64,000 bases of DNA, taken from Candidatus Brachythrix odensensis. GTDB lineage: Bacteria; Chloroflexota; Anaerolineae; J036; Brachytrichaceae. The notes under the pieces were generated by a model, which was not told the origin of the DNA, did no database searches, and was given only the letters and a program-made list of their open reading frames with translations. The DNA lies in NCBI GenBank assembly GCA_016714465.1, contig JADKDT010000012.1:29104-93103 (forward strand). Direction: 5' to 3'. The translations under genes and the position numbers were made by a program. The number at the start of each line of letters is the position of its first letter. Position 1 is the first letter of the stretch. Below are positions 26,466 through 35,819 of this stretch, in pieces.

Positions 26466-26558
26466 GCCCAAATGAATCCCACGAATGTCTGCACGAATGA
26501 AATCCGCGATCTATCCACAGACGACGCGGATTTCCGCCGATTCGTTTTCCTTGTCGGG

Positions 26559-26633
26559 CGAACACCCTAAGGGTTGGCCCGCACAGGATCCTGGCAGGGT
26601 CAAGCGTTAGGGGGCCAACCCTTAGGGTGTTCG
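26559..26633. repeat. Dispersed inverted repeat, family A
   Basis: A perfect 22 bp inverted repeat (26559-26580 with 26612-26633) with a 31-base loop close to that of the 50108 copy. It lies inside the DUF4129-MoxR-DUF58 operon, five bases after the MoxR stop codon. Just before it (26505-26545) is a fragment resembling family D (CGCGGATTTCCGCCGATT). Confidence 0.85.
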
Positions 26634-26637
26634 ACAT

Positions 26638-27582
26638 CTAGACAACATCCACCGGCGCGGGGGTGCGCTCGAGCGCCTCGCGCAGGATGTCCTCGGCGCT
26701 GCGGTTGCGCAGGCGCGACTGGGCGTCGAGGACGATCCGATGGGTCAACACACTCGGGGCCATGCGTTTGACATCGTCGGGCAGGGCGAAGTCGCGGCCC
26801 TGCAGGGCGGCCCGGGCCTGGGCGGCCCGATACAGGGCCAGGCTCCCGCGCGGGCTCACCCCGAGCTGGGCCCCCGGCGCGCCGCGGGTGCTGCGGCAGA
26901 GCTTGAGCAGATAGTCGACGACGCTGCGCTCGACCCGGATGGTGCGGATGGCCTGCTGCGCGGCGATGAGCTCGGCCGCCTCGGCCACCGGCTGCAGGGT
27001 GAGCAGCGGGTCGGCCCGCTCGTAGCGGGCGAGCAGTTCGCGCTCCTCATGCTCGCTCGGATAGCCGATCGCCAGGCGGGCGAAGAAGCGGTCGATCTGG
27101 GCCTCGGGCAAGGGGAAGGTGCCCTCGAGTTCGATCGGGTTCTGGGTGGCGATGACGAGGAAGGGCCTGGGCAGCGGATGGGTCACTCCGTCGACGGTGG
27201 TCTGGCGCTCCTGCATGGCCTCGAGCAGGGCTGCCTGCGCGCGCGGGGTGGCCCGGTTGATCTCGTCGGCGAGCAGGACGTTGGCGAAGACCGGGCCGGG
27301 GCGGAACTCGAACTCCTGGAGCTTCTGGTTGAAATACGACACGCCGGTCACATCACTCGGGAGCAGGTCGGGGGCGCCCTGCAGGCGCTTGAAGATGCCG
27401 TTCAGGCTGCGGGCGATGGCCTTGGCCAGGGTGGTCTTGCCCACCCCCGGCACGTCCTCGAGCAGCAGGTGGCCGTCGCACAGCAGGGCGATCAGGGCGA
27501 GGTCGATGACATCGTCCTTGCCCACGATAACGGTCCGAATGTTGGCCCGCAGGCGGTCGGCGAGAAGAGTGATGGATTGCAT
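26638..27582 (-). CDS. MoxR-family AAA+ ATPase
   Basis: A 314-residue AAA+ ATPase of the MoxR family. Walker A EDVPGVGKTT (42-51), Walker B LLADEINRA, sensor 1 ATQNPIE and the PEAQIDRF arginine-finger region are all visible. It lies six bases behind the DUF4129 gene and ahead of DUF58. The ATPase is thought to act as a chaperone, helping to mature or load metal cofactors onto partner complexes. Confidence 0.94.
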   Translation of the reverse strand: MQSITLLADRLRANIRTVIVGKDDVIDLALIALLCDGHLLLEDVPGVGKTTLAKAIARSLNGIFKRLQGAPDLLPSDVTGVSYFNQKLQEFEFRPGPVFANVLLADEINRATPRAQAALLEAMQERQTTVDGVTHPLPRPFLVIATQNPIELEGTFPLPEAQIDRFFARLAIGYPSEHEERELLARYERADPLLTLQPVAEAAELIAAQQAIRTIRVERSVVDYLLKLCRSTRGAPGAQLGVSPRGSLALYRAAQARAALQGRDFALPDDVKRMAPSVLTHRIVLDAQSRLRNRSAEDILREALERTPAPVDVV

Positions 27583-27587
27583 AGTGT

Positions 27588-28928
27588 TTACGTTTTGCTG
27601 GTTTGGATTGGCGCGACTGGCGGCGCGACCACAGGCGGCTCTATCCGCCGCATGCGGGCCCAGGCGGCCTGGATGGCCCGCAGCTTATCGAGGGTGTCAG
27701 GAACCTCGCCGTAGTGGGCGTTGATATAGGCGTCGGTGATCCGCCGGGCGTCCTCGTCGGCGCCGGGGAAGGCCCGGGCCAGGCCGGGGAGAAACTCCAG
27801 CGCTGTCTGCGCGGGTGCGCGCCGCTCGCCGCGCCGAGCGGCCTCGGCGGTCAGGCGGGCGTAGATCAGGCGGATGGTGGCGGCGGCGAACAGCTTCGAC
27901 AGGCGCGCCCCGACCCGGCCCCCGACCGATCGCAACACGTCGGTCTCGGCATCGAGCTCGGGTGCGGCCTCGGGCATGTCGCCGGGCGGGCGGGCCAGCC
28001 GGCGTTTCGCGGCCACCCGCGCGGCCCCGGCGATCAGGATGACGACGACGATGGCGGCAAGGATCAGGCCGATGACGAGGGCGACGCTGACCACCGGGCT
28101 GATTGGGTCGGCGGCTTGCTGGGCGGGGTCCAGCGCGCCGTTGCCCGAACCAAACGCACGGAGTCTGGCTTGCATGAATTCAGCGATCCGGCGCATGAGC
28201 TCGGCGATCAGTTCGGGCGAGATGATGAGCAGGATCAGGCTGCCGATCAGGGCGACCAGGAGGGCGAAGGGGAAGATCAGGGCGACCACCGCGATCTGAG
28301 CAATGCGGGCCACAACCTCGGTGTTGAAGACCAGCATCTCGAGCAGAAGCAGGATGAGCACGCTGGCCTCGACCGTCAGGATCGCGCGCGCCCAGCGCGG
28401 ACGGGCAAGGGCGCGCCCATCGACATCCCGGCGGTTGGCCACATTCAGCAGGTGGGCGATGTGCAGGGCCAGCAGGGTGGCCGCGGCGAAGACGAAGATC
28501 AGGATCGGCTCGGCGGCCGCCATCCCCACCACGGCGACGAGGACCAGGCCCAGCCACAGCCGCATCCGCACGCTGGCGGGCTGGAATTCCTCGCCGCCCA
28601 GAGCCATCCCGCGCCACCAAAGCGCCAGCGCGGCGGCCACCCCGATGCCGAGCGCGGAGAGGGTCCGGCCCGAGAAGGCGGCCAGGAGAAAGGCGATGAG
28701 GACGAACAACCCGACCAGGATTCCGATCCGCGGGCCGCGATCGATATTGGCGGTGGTCACGGCCAGGCGGGCGGCCGCAATGCCAGCGAGGATGACGATG
28801 ACGACAATAAAGGCAGCCGGGAGGGCGAGGCGGGTGGCGGGCGGGCCGAGCAGGGTCAGCGGGGCGGCCAGGGCGCACGCGTCTCCCAGGGCATACAGGC
28901 CGATGAGGGCGAGGCGCGCGCGCGACAT
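27588..28928 (-). CDS. DUF4129 domain membrane protein
   Basis: A 446-residue membrane protein with about nine to ten hydrophobic segments in the first 320 residues. The C-terminal cytosolic part has the DUF4129 pattern (RLIYARLTAEAARRGERRAP, FLPGLARAFPGADEDARRIT, YINAHYGEVPDT). It is the first gene of the DUF4129-MoxR-DUF58 unit. In other bacteria such proteins sit in operons with transglutaminase-like proteins; none is seen here. Confidence 0.85.
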   Translation of the reverse strand: MSRARLALIGLYALGDACALAAPLTLLGPPATRLALPAAFIVVIVILAGIAAARLAVTTANIDRGPRIGILVGLFVLIAFLLAAFSGRTLSALGIGVAAALALWWRGMALGGEEFQPASVRMRLWLGLVLVAVVGMAAAEPILIFVFAAATLLALHIAHLLNVANRRDVDGRALARPRWARAILTVEASVLILLLLEMLVFNTEVVARIAQIAVVALIFPFALLVALIGSLILLIISPELIAELMRRIAEFMQARLRAFGSGNGALDPAQQAADPISPVVSVALVIGLILAAIVVVILIAGAARVAAKRRLARPPGDMPEAAPELDAETDVLRSVGGRVGARLSKLFAAATIRLIYARLTAEAARRGERRAPAQTALEFLPGLARAFPGADEDARRITDAYINAHYGEVPDTLDKLRAIQAAWARMRRIEPPVVAPPVAPIQTSKT

Positions 28929-28978
28929 GCGGCCAGTTTACCCGCGCGGGGGGCATGGCGGGGGTAAAGAATGTTGGT

Positions 28979-29079
28979 CCTGCACCTCGGAGGTGGGCGC
29001 CTGTGATCCTGCACCTCAGAGGTAGGCGCCATAGAACTGCGCCGGTACAGGACTCTCGGCGCCTACCTCCGAGGTTCAG
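28979..29079. repeat. Dispersed inverted repeat, family B, with duplicated left arm
   Basis: Two tandem copies of the left arm (28979-29001 and 29008-29030) face one right arm (29058-29079). It fills the gap between the divergent ends of the DUF4129 operon and the next gene and ends 11 bases before the stop of that gene. Confidence 0.8.
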
Positions 29080-29090
29080 CATCAACCCCC

Positions 29091-30092
29091 TCAGCCCGCC
29101 GCGACAAGCCAGATGTAGTGCGAGAGCGGGGTCGTGGCCGCCAGGGTCGTGGCGTTGGCAGCGACACTGGTCACCACCGCGAGGTCGGGGAAGTCCGCCT
29201 CGCTGGCACCCACTTTCGAGACCCGGCCCTTGACCAGCTTGAACGGGCTGCCGCGGGTGCCTGCTTCGGTCCACTTGTCGATGACGGTCCGATGAAAGGT
29301 CGCCCCAAAGGCGTCGGCGCACACGCGCCAAATACCGCCCTCGCTGTTCCCATCCCGGGCATGCAGCTCGCCGTCGAGCAAGGTCACAGCCGGCGGGGCG
29401 AGAAAGACCCCGCCAAAACCGCGGAATCCGCCGACCCGAGCGACCCGGGTCAGGCGCGCCGGATGGGCCGGCTGGCCCGGATCATGCCAGGGATCGACCG
29501 CCATCCGGCCTAGCGCCTCCGGGACCCGGACCGGGTCGGGGAGGCCGAGCACGCGGGCTGCAAGCTCGGCCGGCAACGCCGCCAGAATCGCCAAAGCGTC
29601 GGGCCGGTAGTGGGCCATCCCGCAGCGCCAGGCCAGAGCCTGCCCGGCCCTAAGCAACGTCTCGGGCTCATCCATGATCTCGGCGCAGGCGCGCAGGCCC
29701 GCGATCCATTCGGCTGGCCGCGCGCCGGGGGTCTGGCCGAGGTTGCGCAGGGCGTTGCTCACCGCCGCCGTAACCCGGCGTGGGGCGCGTCCGAGCGGGC
29801 CGGCCAGGCCCGTCATGGCCGTCCAGCCGGCCGTCACCCAGGGATCATTCCGCTCCGGCCCGAGCATGCCGTGGCCATACAGCTCGAGGGCGACCGTATA
29901 CAGCCCGTCGCTGACCTCGCCCGCATCGGCGCCGGCGGCCGCGGCAGCCTCGACCAGCGGCGCAACGGAATCAATTAACACGCACCCAAAGGCCGCCCCG
30001 TCGAGCTGGGGCTGGTAATGGCGGGCCTCGGCGAAGAGGGCATTGAAGCGCTCGCGGCGGGCCAGCAGCGCATCCCGAAAGATCGCGCTCAT
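29091..30092 (-). CDS. Uncharacterised protein coupled to an AAA ATPase
   Basis: A 333-residue protein I do not recognise. It is probably cytosolic: no signal peptide or membrane segment is seen. The first 200 residues look helical and the rest mixes strands and turns (RLTRVARVGGFRGFGGVFL). It starts one base after the stop of the AAA ATPase (TGA-C-ATG), so the two are translationally coupled. In related loci the partner of such an ATPase is usually a VWA-domain protein, but no MIDAS motif (DxSxS) is present here. Confidence 0.7.
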   Translation of the reverse strand: MSAIFRDALLARRERFNALFAEARHYQPQLDGAAFGCVLIDSVAPLVEAAAAAGADAGEVSDGLYTVALELYGHGMLGPERNDPWVTAGWTAMTGLAGPLGRAPRRVTAAVSNALRNLGQTPGARPAEWIAGLRACAEIMDEPETLLRAGQALAWRCGMAHYRPDALAILAALPAELAARVLGLPDPVRVPEALGRMAVDPWHDPGQPAHPARLTRVARVGGFRGFGGVFLAPPAVTLLDGELHARDGNSEGGIWRVCADAFGATFHRTVIDKWTEAGTRGSPFKLVKGRVSKVGASEADFPDLAVVTSVAANATTLAATTPLSHYIWLVAAG

Positions 30093-30093
30093 G

Positions 30094-31683
30094 TCAGCGG
30101 ATGAGCAGCCACGCCAGGTAGTTGGTGTAGCGCTGATGCAGATACTTCAGTTTCAGGATATCGTCGAACATCGGGCCATACAACTTGCGGCCTTTGCCCC
30201 ACTCGGCCAGCAACCGCTCGATCTTCACCAGCCGGGCGCGGGCCTCGGCCTCGCTCACGCCCTGCAGCCCGCCGTCGAACTCGGTCTCGAGCGCCGTCAC
30301 CGGGTCGTCCTTGTCCAGGCTGAGCCGGTCGAACTCGGCGCAGGACAGGTCGAACAGGCGGCGGATCCAGCCCACCCGGTCGACCCGATACACCTGGTTG
30401 CCGGCCGCGTCGAAGAAGGGCGCCTCGGTGTCGGGGACGAGCTTGTCGTGCAGCACAAACGGCACGATGTTGCGCAGGTCGTCGAGGGTCACCGCCTTGT
30501 AGCCCCGGAACCAGGCCAGGGCCTTCGCAAAGACCAGGACCGTCATCAGGGCCCGGACCGAGAACCCATTCTTCGTCGCCGCGCCGATGTCCTTGACCTT
30601 GTCCTTGCCGGTGTCGAGCGCGGTTAGCGCGCGAAAGTCGATGCCGGAGAGCTTGGCGGTGTCCTTGGTCTTGTATTCGAGCTGCTCGGCGGCGGGCTCA
30701 AAGAACTCGAACTGGCTGGCGAAGAACTCCAGCCGCCGGCGCAGGGCGGGGGCGAACTCGACCTCGCGGACCGCATCGCCCATGCGGTCGATCTCGGCCT
30801 CGTTGAAGATGATGGCCGCCGGCATGACCTCCTCGGGCTTGAGGTTCTCCTCGATCCGGGTGAGCAGCTCGTCGACGAAGCGGTTGTTGAAATGCAGGGT
30901 GTGTACAACCACGTCGATCCGATCGCGCAGGGCCTCGATGACCTGATAGGTGCCGCCACCCGCGTCGTCGTTGGCGGTCAGAAACCAGGCTGACTCGGGG
31001 CACTCGTAAATCTGGTCGAGGATCTCGGCGTAGTTGTCGCCCATCACAGTCAGCAGCGCGCTCTGGGTCCGGGTGGGGATGCGGTTGTACTCGTCGATGA
31101 TCTTGACCCGCATGCTCAGCCACTTGCGCCAGGCGATCCGGATGTCGTCCATCTTCTGGGCGGCGACAAGGTCGGCCGGGAGCGGATTGCCGATCAGGTC
31201 GCTGATTGTCATCTGGGGCTGGCCGTGCTGCATCCCGCGCCGCACCTCGCGCACGCTGTAGCCGGCCAGGATCCCCATCAGAGTCGCGCTGGCGGTCTTG
31301 CCCCGGCCCGGCCCGCCGACCAGCAGGCAGCGCCGGCGCACGGCGAAGTTGAGCAGCGGGACGAGGACAAAGCTGCTGTAGCTCTGGCCCGAGGGCAGGC
31401 TCAACTTCGCCTTCGCGTCGCCAAACGTAAAGACCTGGGGCGGTTTGTCGGTGTTGTATTCGAGGTCGTAGTGCGGGCTGATGATGGCGTGGTTGACGAT
31501 CCAGAAATAGGCCTGGCGCAGCTTCTCGTCGAGCGGGATCGCGCCTGGGCCGGCGACTGCCTCGCCGGTCGAGGCCGGCCCGCGATACAGGTCGGCGACA
31601 TCAAAGCGCTTCTGGCGCGGCGCGGCGCCCGGGTTGGTCGGCGCCTCGGAGACTTTGGCGATCGGCGTGCTGTCGGTGGGCAT
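30094..31683 (-). CDS. MoxR-like AAA ATPase
   Basis: A 529-residue AAA ATPase. Walker A is GGPGRGKTASA and Walker B is VKIIDEYNRI, followed by a sensor segment FLTANDDAGGG and the PALRRRLEFF part of the lid. It resembles MoxR/RavA chaperone ATPases with about 90 extra N-terminal residues and a long C-terminal tail. It is coupled to the unknown protein downstream. Together they may form a remodelling machine with an unidentified client. Confidence 0.88.
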   Translation of the reverse strand: MPTDSTPIAKVSEAPTNPGAAPRQKRFDVADLYRGPASTGEAVAGPGAIPLDEKLRQAYFWIVNHAIISPHYDLEYNTDKPPQVFTFGDAKAKLSLPSGQSYSSFVLVPLLNFAVRRRCLLVGGPGRGKTASATLMGILAGYSVREVRRGMQHGQPQMTISDLIGNPLPADLVAAQKMDDIRIAWRKWLSMRVKIIDEYNRIPTRTQSALLTVMGDNYAEILDQIYECPESAWFLTANDDAGGGTYQVIEALRDRIDVVVHTLHFNNRFVDELLTRIEENLKPEEVMPAAIIFNEAEIDRMGDAVREVEFAPALRRRLEFFASQFEFFEPAAEQLEYKTKDTAKLSGIDFRALTALDTGKDKVKDIGAATKNGFSVRALMTVLVFAKALAWFRGYKAVTLDDLRNIVPFVLHDKLVPDTEAPFFDAAGNQVYRVDRVGWIRRLFDLSCAEFDRLSLDKDDPVTALETEFDGGLQGVSEAEARARLVKIERLLAEWGKGRKLYGPMFDDILKLKYLHQRYTNYLAWLLIR

Positions 31684-31720
31684 AGGGGGAGATTATCCTC
31701 GCGTATCCCGCCGCGCGCTT

Positions 31721-31790
31721 TTCACCACAAAGGCACAAAGGACACAAAGGTCGGTTTGATTTCTTTGTGTCTTTGTGCCTTTGTGGTGAA
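31721..31790. repeat. Inverted repeat of CACAAAGGCACAAAGG units
   Basis: TTCACCACAAAGGCACAAAG and following bases (31721-31749) face their complement at 31763-31790 with a 13-base loop. The sequence is much richer in A than its surroundings. It lies between the ATPase gene (start 31683) and the end of the ELWxxDGT gene. Confidence 0.85.
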
Positions 31791-31802
31791 GAAGAAGCAG
31801 AA

Positions 31803-34549
31803 CTAACGAAATGTCGCCGGCATCCAGGCCCGCCGCGGGCCGAGGTCGGCCGCCCACAGTTCGTAGTTATTGCTGGCGTCGTTGGCCGACAGAAACAGCT
31901 TCGTCCCGGCCACGCCCAAGGGCGTCGGGTCCGAGGATGCCGGGCCCGGCGCGCTATCGCCTACCCGGATCGTCGACGCCGCGGAGCCCTTTGTCCGCCA
32001 CAGCTCGCGCCCGGTCCCGCTTGCGCTGGCCGCGAAATACAGCCCGGCATAGGTGTCGATAAAGTTCGTTGGATCGGACCCGGCCGCGCCCGGCTCGATG
32101 TCGGCGACCAGGGTTGTGCCCGCGGCCGTGCCGTCGGTGCGCCACAGCTCGCGCCCATGCGCGCCATCATCCGCCCCGAAATACAGCCAGGCGCCCGAGA
32201 GGACCAGGCCAACCGGGTTTGCCCCGGCCGTGCCCGGGTTGATGTCGGTAAGCATGAAGGTGCCAGCCAGCGATCCGTCGCTGCGCCACAGCTCGCGCCC
32301 ATGCGCGCCGTCGGCGGCGGTGAAGAAGAGCAGCCCGCTCCAGGCTACCAGCGCCTCGGGGCTGCTCGACCCGCTCCCCGTGACGATGTCCCTGACCTGT
32401 AGCGTCCCGGTCGGCGTGCCGTCGGTCCGCCACAGCTCACGCCCTGTTGGGGTGTTCTGCGCGGCAAAGAAGACCTGACCGCCCACGGGCGTAAAGACGT
32501 TGGGCGGGAAACCACCCGGCCACGACCCGCCTGCGCCCGCCTCGATGTCCTTCAGCCGGAAGGTGCCCGTGAGCGTGCCATCGCTCACCCAGGGTTCGCG
32601 CCCGCCCGCGCCGGCGGCGTGAAAGATCAGCGTGTTGCCCCAGGCGGTCATCCCCTGCGGCTGCGAGCCGGCCGCGCCCGGCAGGATGTCCGACACGAGC
32701 ACGGGCGGGCCCGGCGGGGTGAGACGCCACAGCTCGCTGCCATGCGCGCCGTCGTCGGCGGAGAAGAAGATCGAACCGCCCGCGACCGCCAGATACCCGT
32801 CCGCGCCGTTGCCTGTCCCCGAGTACACGTCGGTCGCGCGCAGTGTGCCGGTTGGGGTGCCGTCGCTCGACCACAGCTCGCGGCCATGGGCCGGGTCAAT
32901 GCCGACAAAGTAGACCTCTCCGCCCAACGGATACAACCCGGACCACATCCCGGAATCGGGACCCGGGCGGATGTCGGTAATGAGCGTGGTGCCGGTCAGC
33001 GTGCCGTCGCTGGTCCACAGCTCCTGGCCATGCGTGATGTCGTTGGCGACGAAGACGAGCCGGTTTCCGAATGAAATCGCTGCCTGCGGGAAAGAGCCGA
33101 GCGAGATCATGTTCACGTCCGCGATGAGCGCGCCATCGCCGACCGAGCCATCGCTCAGCCAGGGCTCGCACTTCAGAACCGCATCGCAGCCCGAGAAATA
33201 CAGCCCGTTGCTCAGCCAGGCTAGATTCGATGGGCTGGAGCCCGGCGGGCCCGCCAGGATGTCTACGACCAGGGCGGGCACGGCCACACCGACAGAGTTG
33301 ACCTTCCACAGCTCGCGGCCATGATCGGGATCCTCGGCCGTCCAGAGCAGCCTTGAACCGGCCGCGGTGAGTTCAATCGGGGAGGATGTGTCCGTTCCCG
33401 GCCACACATCCAGCACGATTTCGGTCGAGACCTGGGTGCCCTTGGTCCGCCAGACCTCATCCCCGTGCGCGCCGTCATTGGCAACGAAGTTACAAGGTGT
33501 TCTGCACGGCGACCAGGCTGCGTGGGTTGGCGCAGCCCCTGTCCGGCGTAGGCGCTCCCGGCCAGGAGCGTGCCGGCCAGCGTGCCATCTGTCTTCCACA
33601 CCTCTGAGCATTCGGCGGCGGTATTGCCGACGAAATACACGTCCGTCCCGAGCGCGGTCAGGCGGGCGGGGGCGGTATTGGAGACGAAGGCTGACACGCG
33701 CACGGTCCCGGTCGGCGCGCCAGTCGTCTTAAAGATCTCCGGGCCATTGACGCCGTCGTCGGCGACGAAGTAGACCAGGCTGCCCGCGCCGACGATCTCG
33801 GTCGGATTAGCGTCGGACGGACCGCTGAAGACATCGGAGATCATGAGCGTGCCAGTGATCAACCCGTTGCTGCGCCACAGTTCATATCCGTGCGTCCCGT
33901 CATCGGCGCTGAAATAGAGCAGTCCGTTCGCGGCGGTCAGTTCCGAGGCCGAGGTATTGAGCGTGGGCGTCAGCGCGCGCGTGCCGGCCAGAGTGCCATC
34001 GGTGATGTAGATCACATCGGTGGACGAGCCGCCGCCTTCGGGCCGCAGCGCTCCCGTGCCAACCTTGAAGTAACCCAGGCCGCCCGCCACCACAGGACCA
34101 TCCGAGACAAAACCAGACGGGCCGGGCACAATATCGCTGATCAGAACCGTGCCGGTCAATGTGCCGTCGCTCTTCCACAACTCGAAGCCCGAATCTGGAT
34201 GCGCGGCGACGAAGATAAGGGCGCCATTCAGCGCCACAAGATGGGCGGGTGCGCTGTTGGTTGGGCCGGGGTGGATATCCCTCACCAGCGACGTGCCGGT
34301 TGGGGTGCCATCGGTCTTCCATAATTCAATCCCGTGCACGCCATCGTCGGCGGCGAAGAAGGTCAGGTGGCCGACCCGGGTGAAACTGTGCGGGTTGGAC
34401 GGGTCGGTCGCCGGGCTGATCTCGCGGACCTTCTCGGGCGGCGCGGGGTCGATGGCCATTGCCGGGCGGGCGGCGATCAGGCTGGCGGCCAGGGCAGCCA
34501 GGCCGAGGCTGACAACGGTGCCGATACGGCGACTGTGGGAATCCAGCAT
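31803..34549 (-). CDS. Secreted ELWxxDGT-repeat protein, two frameshifts
   Basis: A large exported protein that starts at ATG 34549 with a Sec signal peptide (LGLAALAASLIAARPAMA). The rest is about twenty repeats of roughly 45 residues with the core ELWxxDGTxxGT (also GxELWRTDGT, DIxPGxxGS), predicted to form a beta-propeller-like chain outside the cell. The frame breaks twice, at a run of four C (33536-33539) and at a TT (33490-33491). Removing one base at each gives SAYAGQGCANPRSL followed by LYFVANDGAHG, an intact repeat. The C-terminus AWMPATFR resembles the YLPLV-type tail of other surface proteins. Probably an adhesin or matrix protein. Confidence 0.85.
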
Positions 34550-34586
34550 GCGCCGGTTGTAGCGCCCGGGCGTAAAGAGATCGTGA

Positions 34587-35513
34587 TTAAGCCTCCAAAT
34601 ACACATCCCCGCCCGACCTAAGTGCCCGCAGCGCATGGGTGACCCGCCGCCCGAGCGAGCGGTTGAGCAGGCGTAGCGCTTCGCCCGGCGTGACAAAGCG
34701 GTACTCGGATAGCTCGCCAGCCTGCAGCGAAATCGCCGCGATCTGGGCCGCGTTGAGCACGCCGCCGTCGAAGATCCATTGGACGGCCTCGGTCTTGGGG
34801 CCCTCGCGCGGGAGATACTCGACGCACAGCAAACGACCGATCACCACCTCCAACCCGATTTCCTCGCGCGCCTCGCGGGCGCAGCCCTGGCGCGGCGATT
34901 CGTCGGCCTCGGTGATCCCGCCCGGGATCAGCCAATCCGGGCGATAGGTCGGTTTGACCAGCAGGATCTCGCCCAGCGCATTTCGAAACAGCGCCCCGGC
35001 TGCCATCCGTTTTTTGGGTAGACTTGGATAGAAGTCCCTCAGCGGGCGAAACTTCGCATTGACCTCGAGCGCTGCGTGCAGGGCCGCCCAGGCGCACAGC
35101 GGCGCGCTGGGCTTGATCCGCATCATGGCTGTCTCGGGGTCGAGCGCCTCGCGCGCGGCGGCTTCGGCCGGGCGCTCGGTCACCCGGGCCCAGAAGCGCA
35201 TCACGAAACGCGGTGCCGCCCCCGGCGCGCTGATCTCTTCGGCCCCGAGGTAGACACTCCGTTCGACGACAGCCGCGGCCGACTCGGCCACGGCCCGGGT
35301 GAGCGCCTCGTCGGGGCTTTCATCGCCCGCGCCGGCCCCCGACGGCAGCGCCCAACCCAAGCCGTCCATCGAGACGATGATGAGCCGATCGTCCTCGTTG
35401 AAGCAAAACGTGCTGACCTCTACCGCGGTGTCGTCGGGCAGGGCAAATGGCGCCGCGCGCCAGCGGGAGACCGTCTCGCGGCCGTTGAGGAGATATGTGT
35501 CGGTTGGGATCAT
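34587..35513 (-). CDS. Tandem Nudix-domain protein
   Basis: About 308 residues with two Nudix folds. The first (about 20-140) has a degenerate box (SGAGAGDESPDEALTRAVAE) without the REUxEE core. The second carries a perfect Nudix box (GGITEADESPRQGCAREARE then EIGLEV), which should bind Mg2+ and cleave a nucleoside-diphosphate derivative. The start I favour is ATG 35513. Residues upstream of it would come from a dispersed repeat. The first domain may serve for substrate binding or regulation. Substrate is unknown. Confidence 0.85.
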   Translation of the reverse strand: MIPTDTYLLNGRETVSRWRAAPFALPDDTAVEVSTFCFNEDDRLIIVSMDGLGWALPSGAGAGDESPDEALTRAVAESAAAVVERSVYLGAEEISAPGAAPRFVMRFWARVTERPAEAAAREALDPETAMMRIKPSAPLCAWAALHAALEVNAKFRPLRDFYPSLPKKRMAAGALFRNALGEILLVKPTYRPDWLIPGGITEADESPRQGCAREAREEIGLEVVIGRLLCVEYLPREGPKTEAVQWIFDGGVLNAAQIAAISLQAGELSEYRFVTPGEALRLLNRSLGRRVTHALRALRSGGDVYLEA

Positions 35514-35532
35514 GGTGTTAGGTAACGCATCT

Positions 35533-35774
35533 ACATCGTCATCCCCGCGAAAGCGGAATGGCATTAAGTTAGCGATCGGCACCCAATCGCGTTCGCCGAT
35601 TCTCGTGTCCACCGCGCGACGCTACAGGGGTCCTTCGCTCGCCCCCTACGCTCGTCCTGCCCGAGGCCCCGTGGGGCTCGCTCAGAATGACAAGAATGGA
35701 GGATCGTACGTGCGGCGTCTTGCGCATGCGCACCTTAACTTGCTGACATTGCGCGAAAGCGGGGATGACGATGT
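35533..35774. repeat. Inverted repeat with ATCGTCATCCCCGC arms
   Basis: A 16 bp perfect inverted repeat (35533-35548 with 35759-35774) bounds about 210 bases between the Nudix and gltX genes. The interior has short GC-rich segments and no gene. The 306-base gap otherwise shows nothing I can name. Confidence 0.6.
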
Positions 35775-35819
35775 AAGTGCGCGTAGCCGGCGCCCTGAAA
35801 AACGAAGAACAGCACGTCG

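Noticed and set aside
28979..29079. CRISPR array, considered for clustered repeats near 29.0 kb, 40.1 kb and 59.1 kb
   Set aside because: Repeats are few, are inverted rather than evenly spaced direct repeats, lack unique spacers, and no cas genes are nearby.
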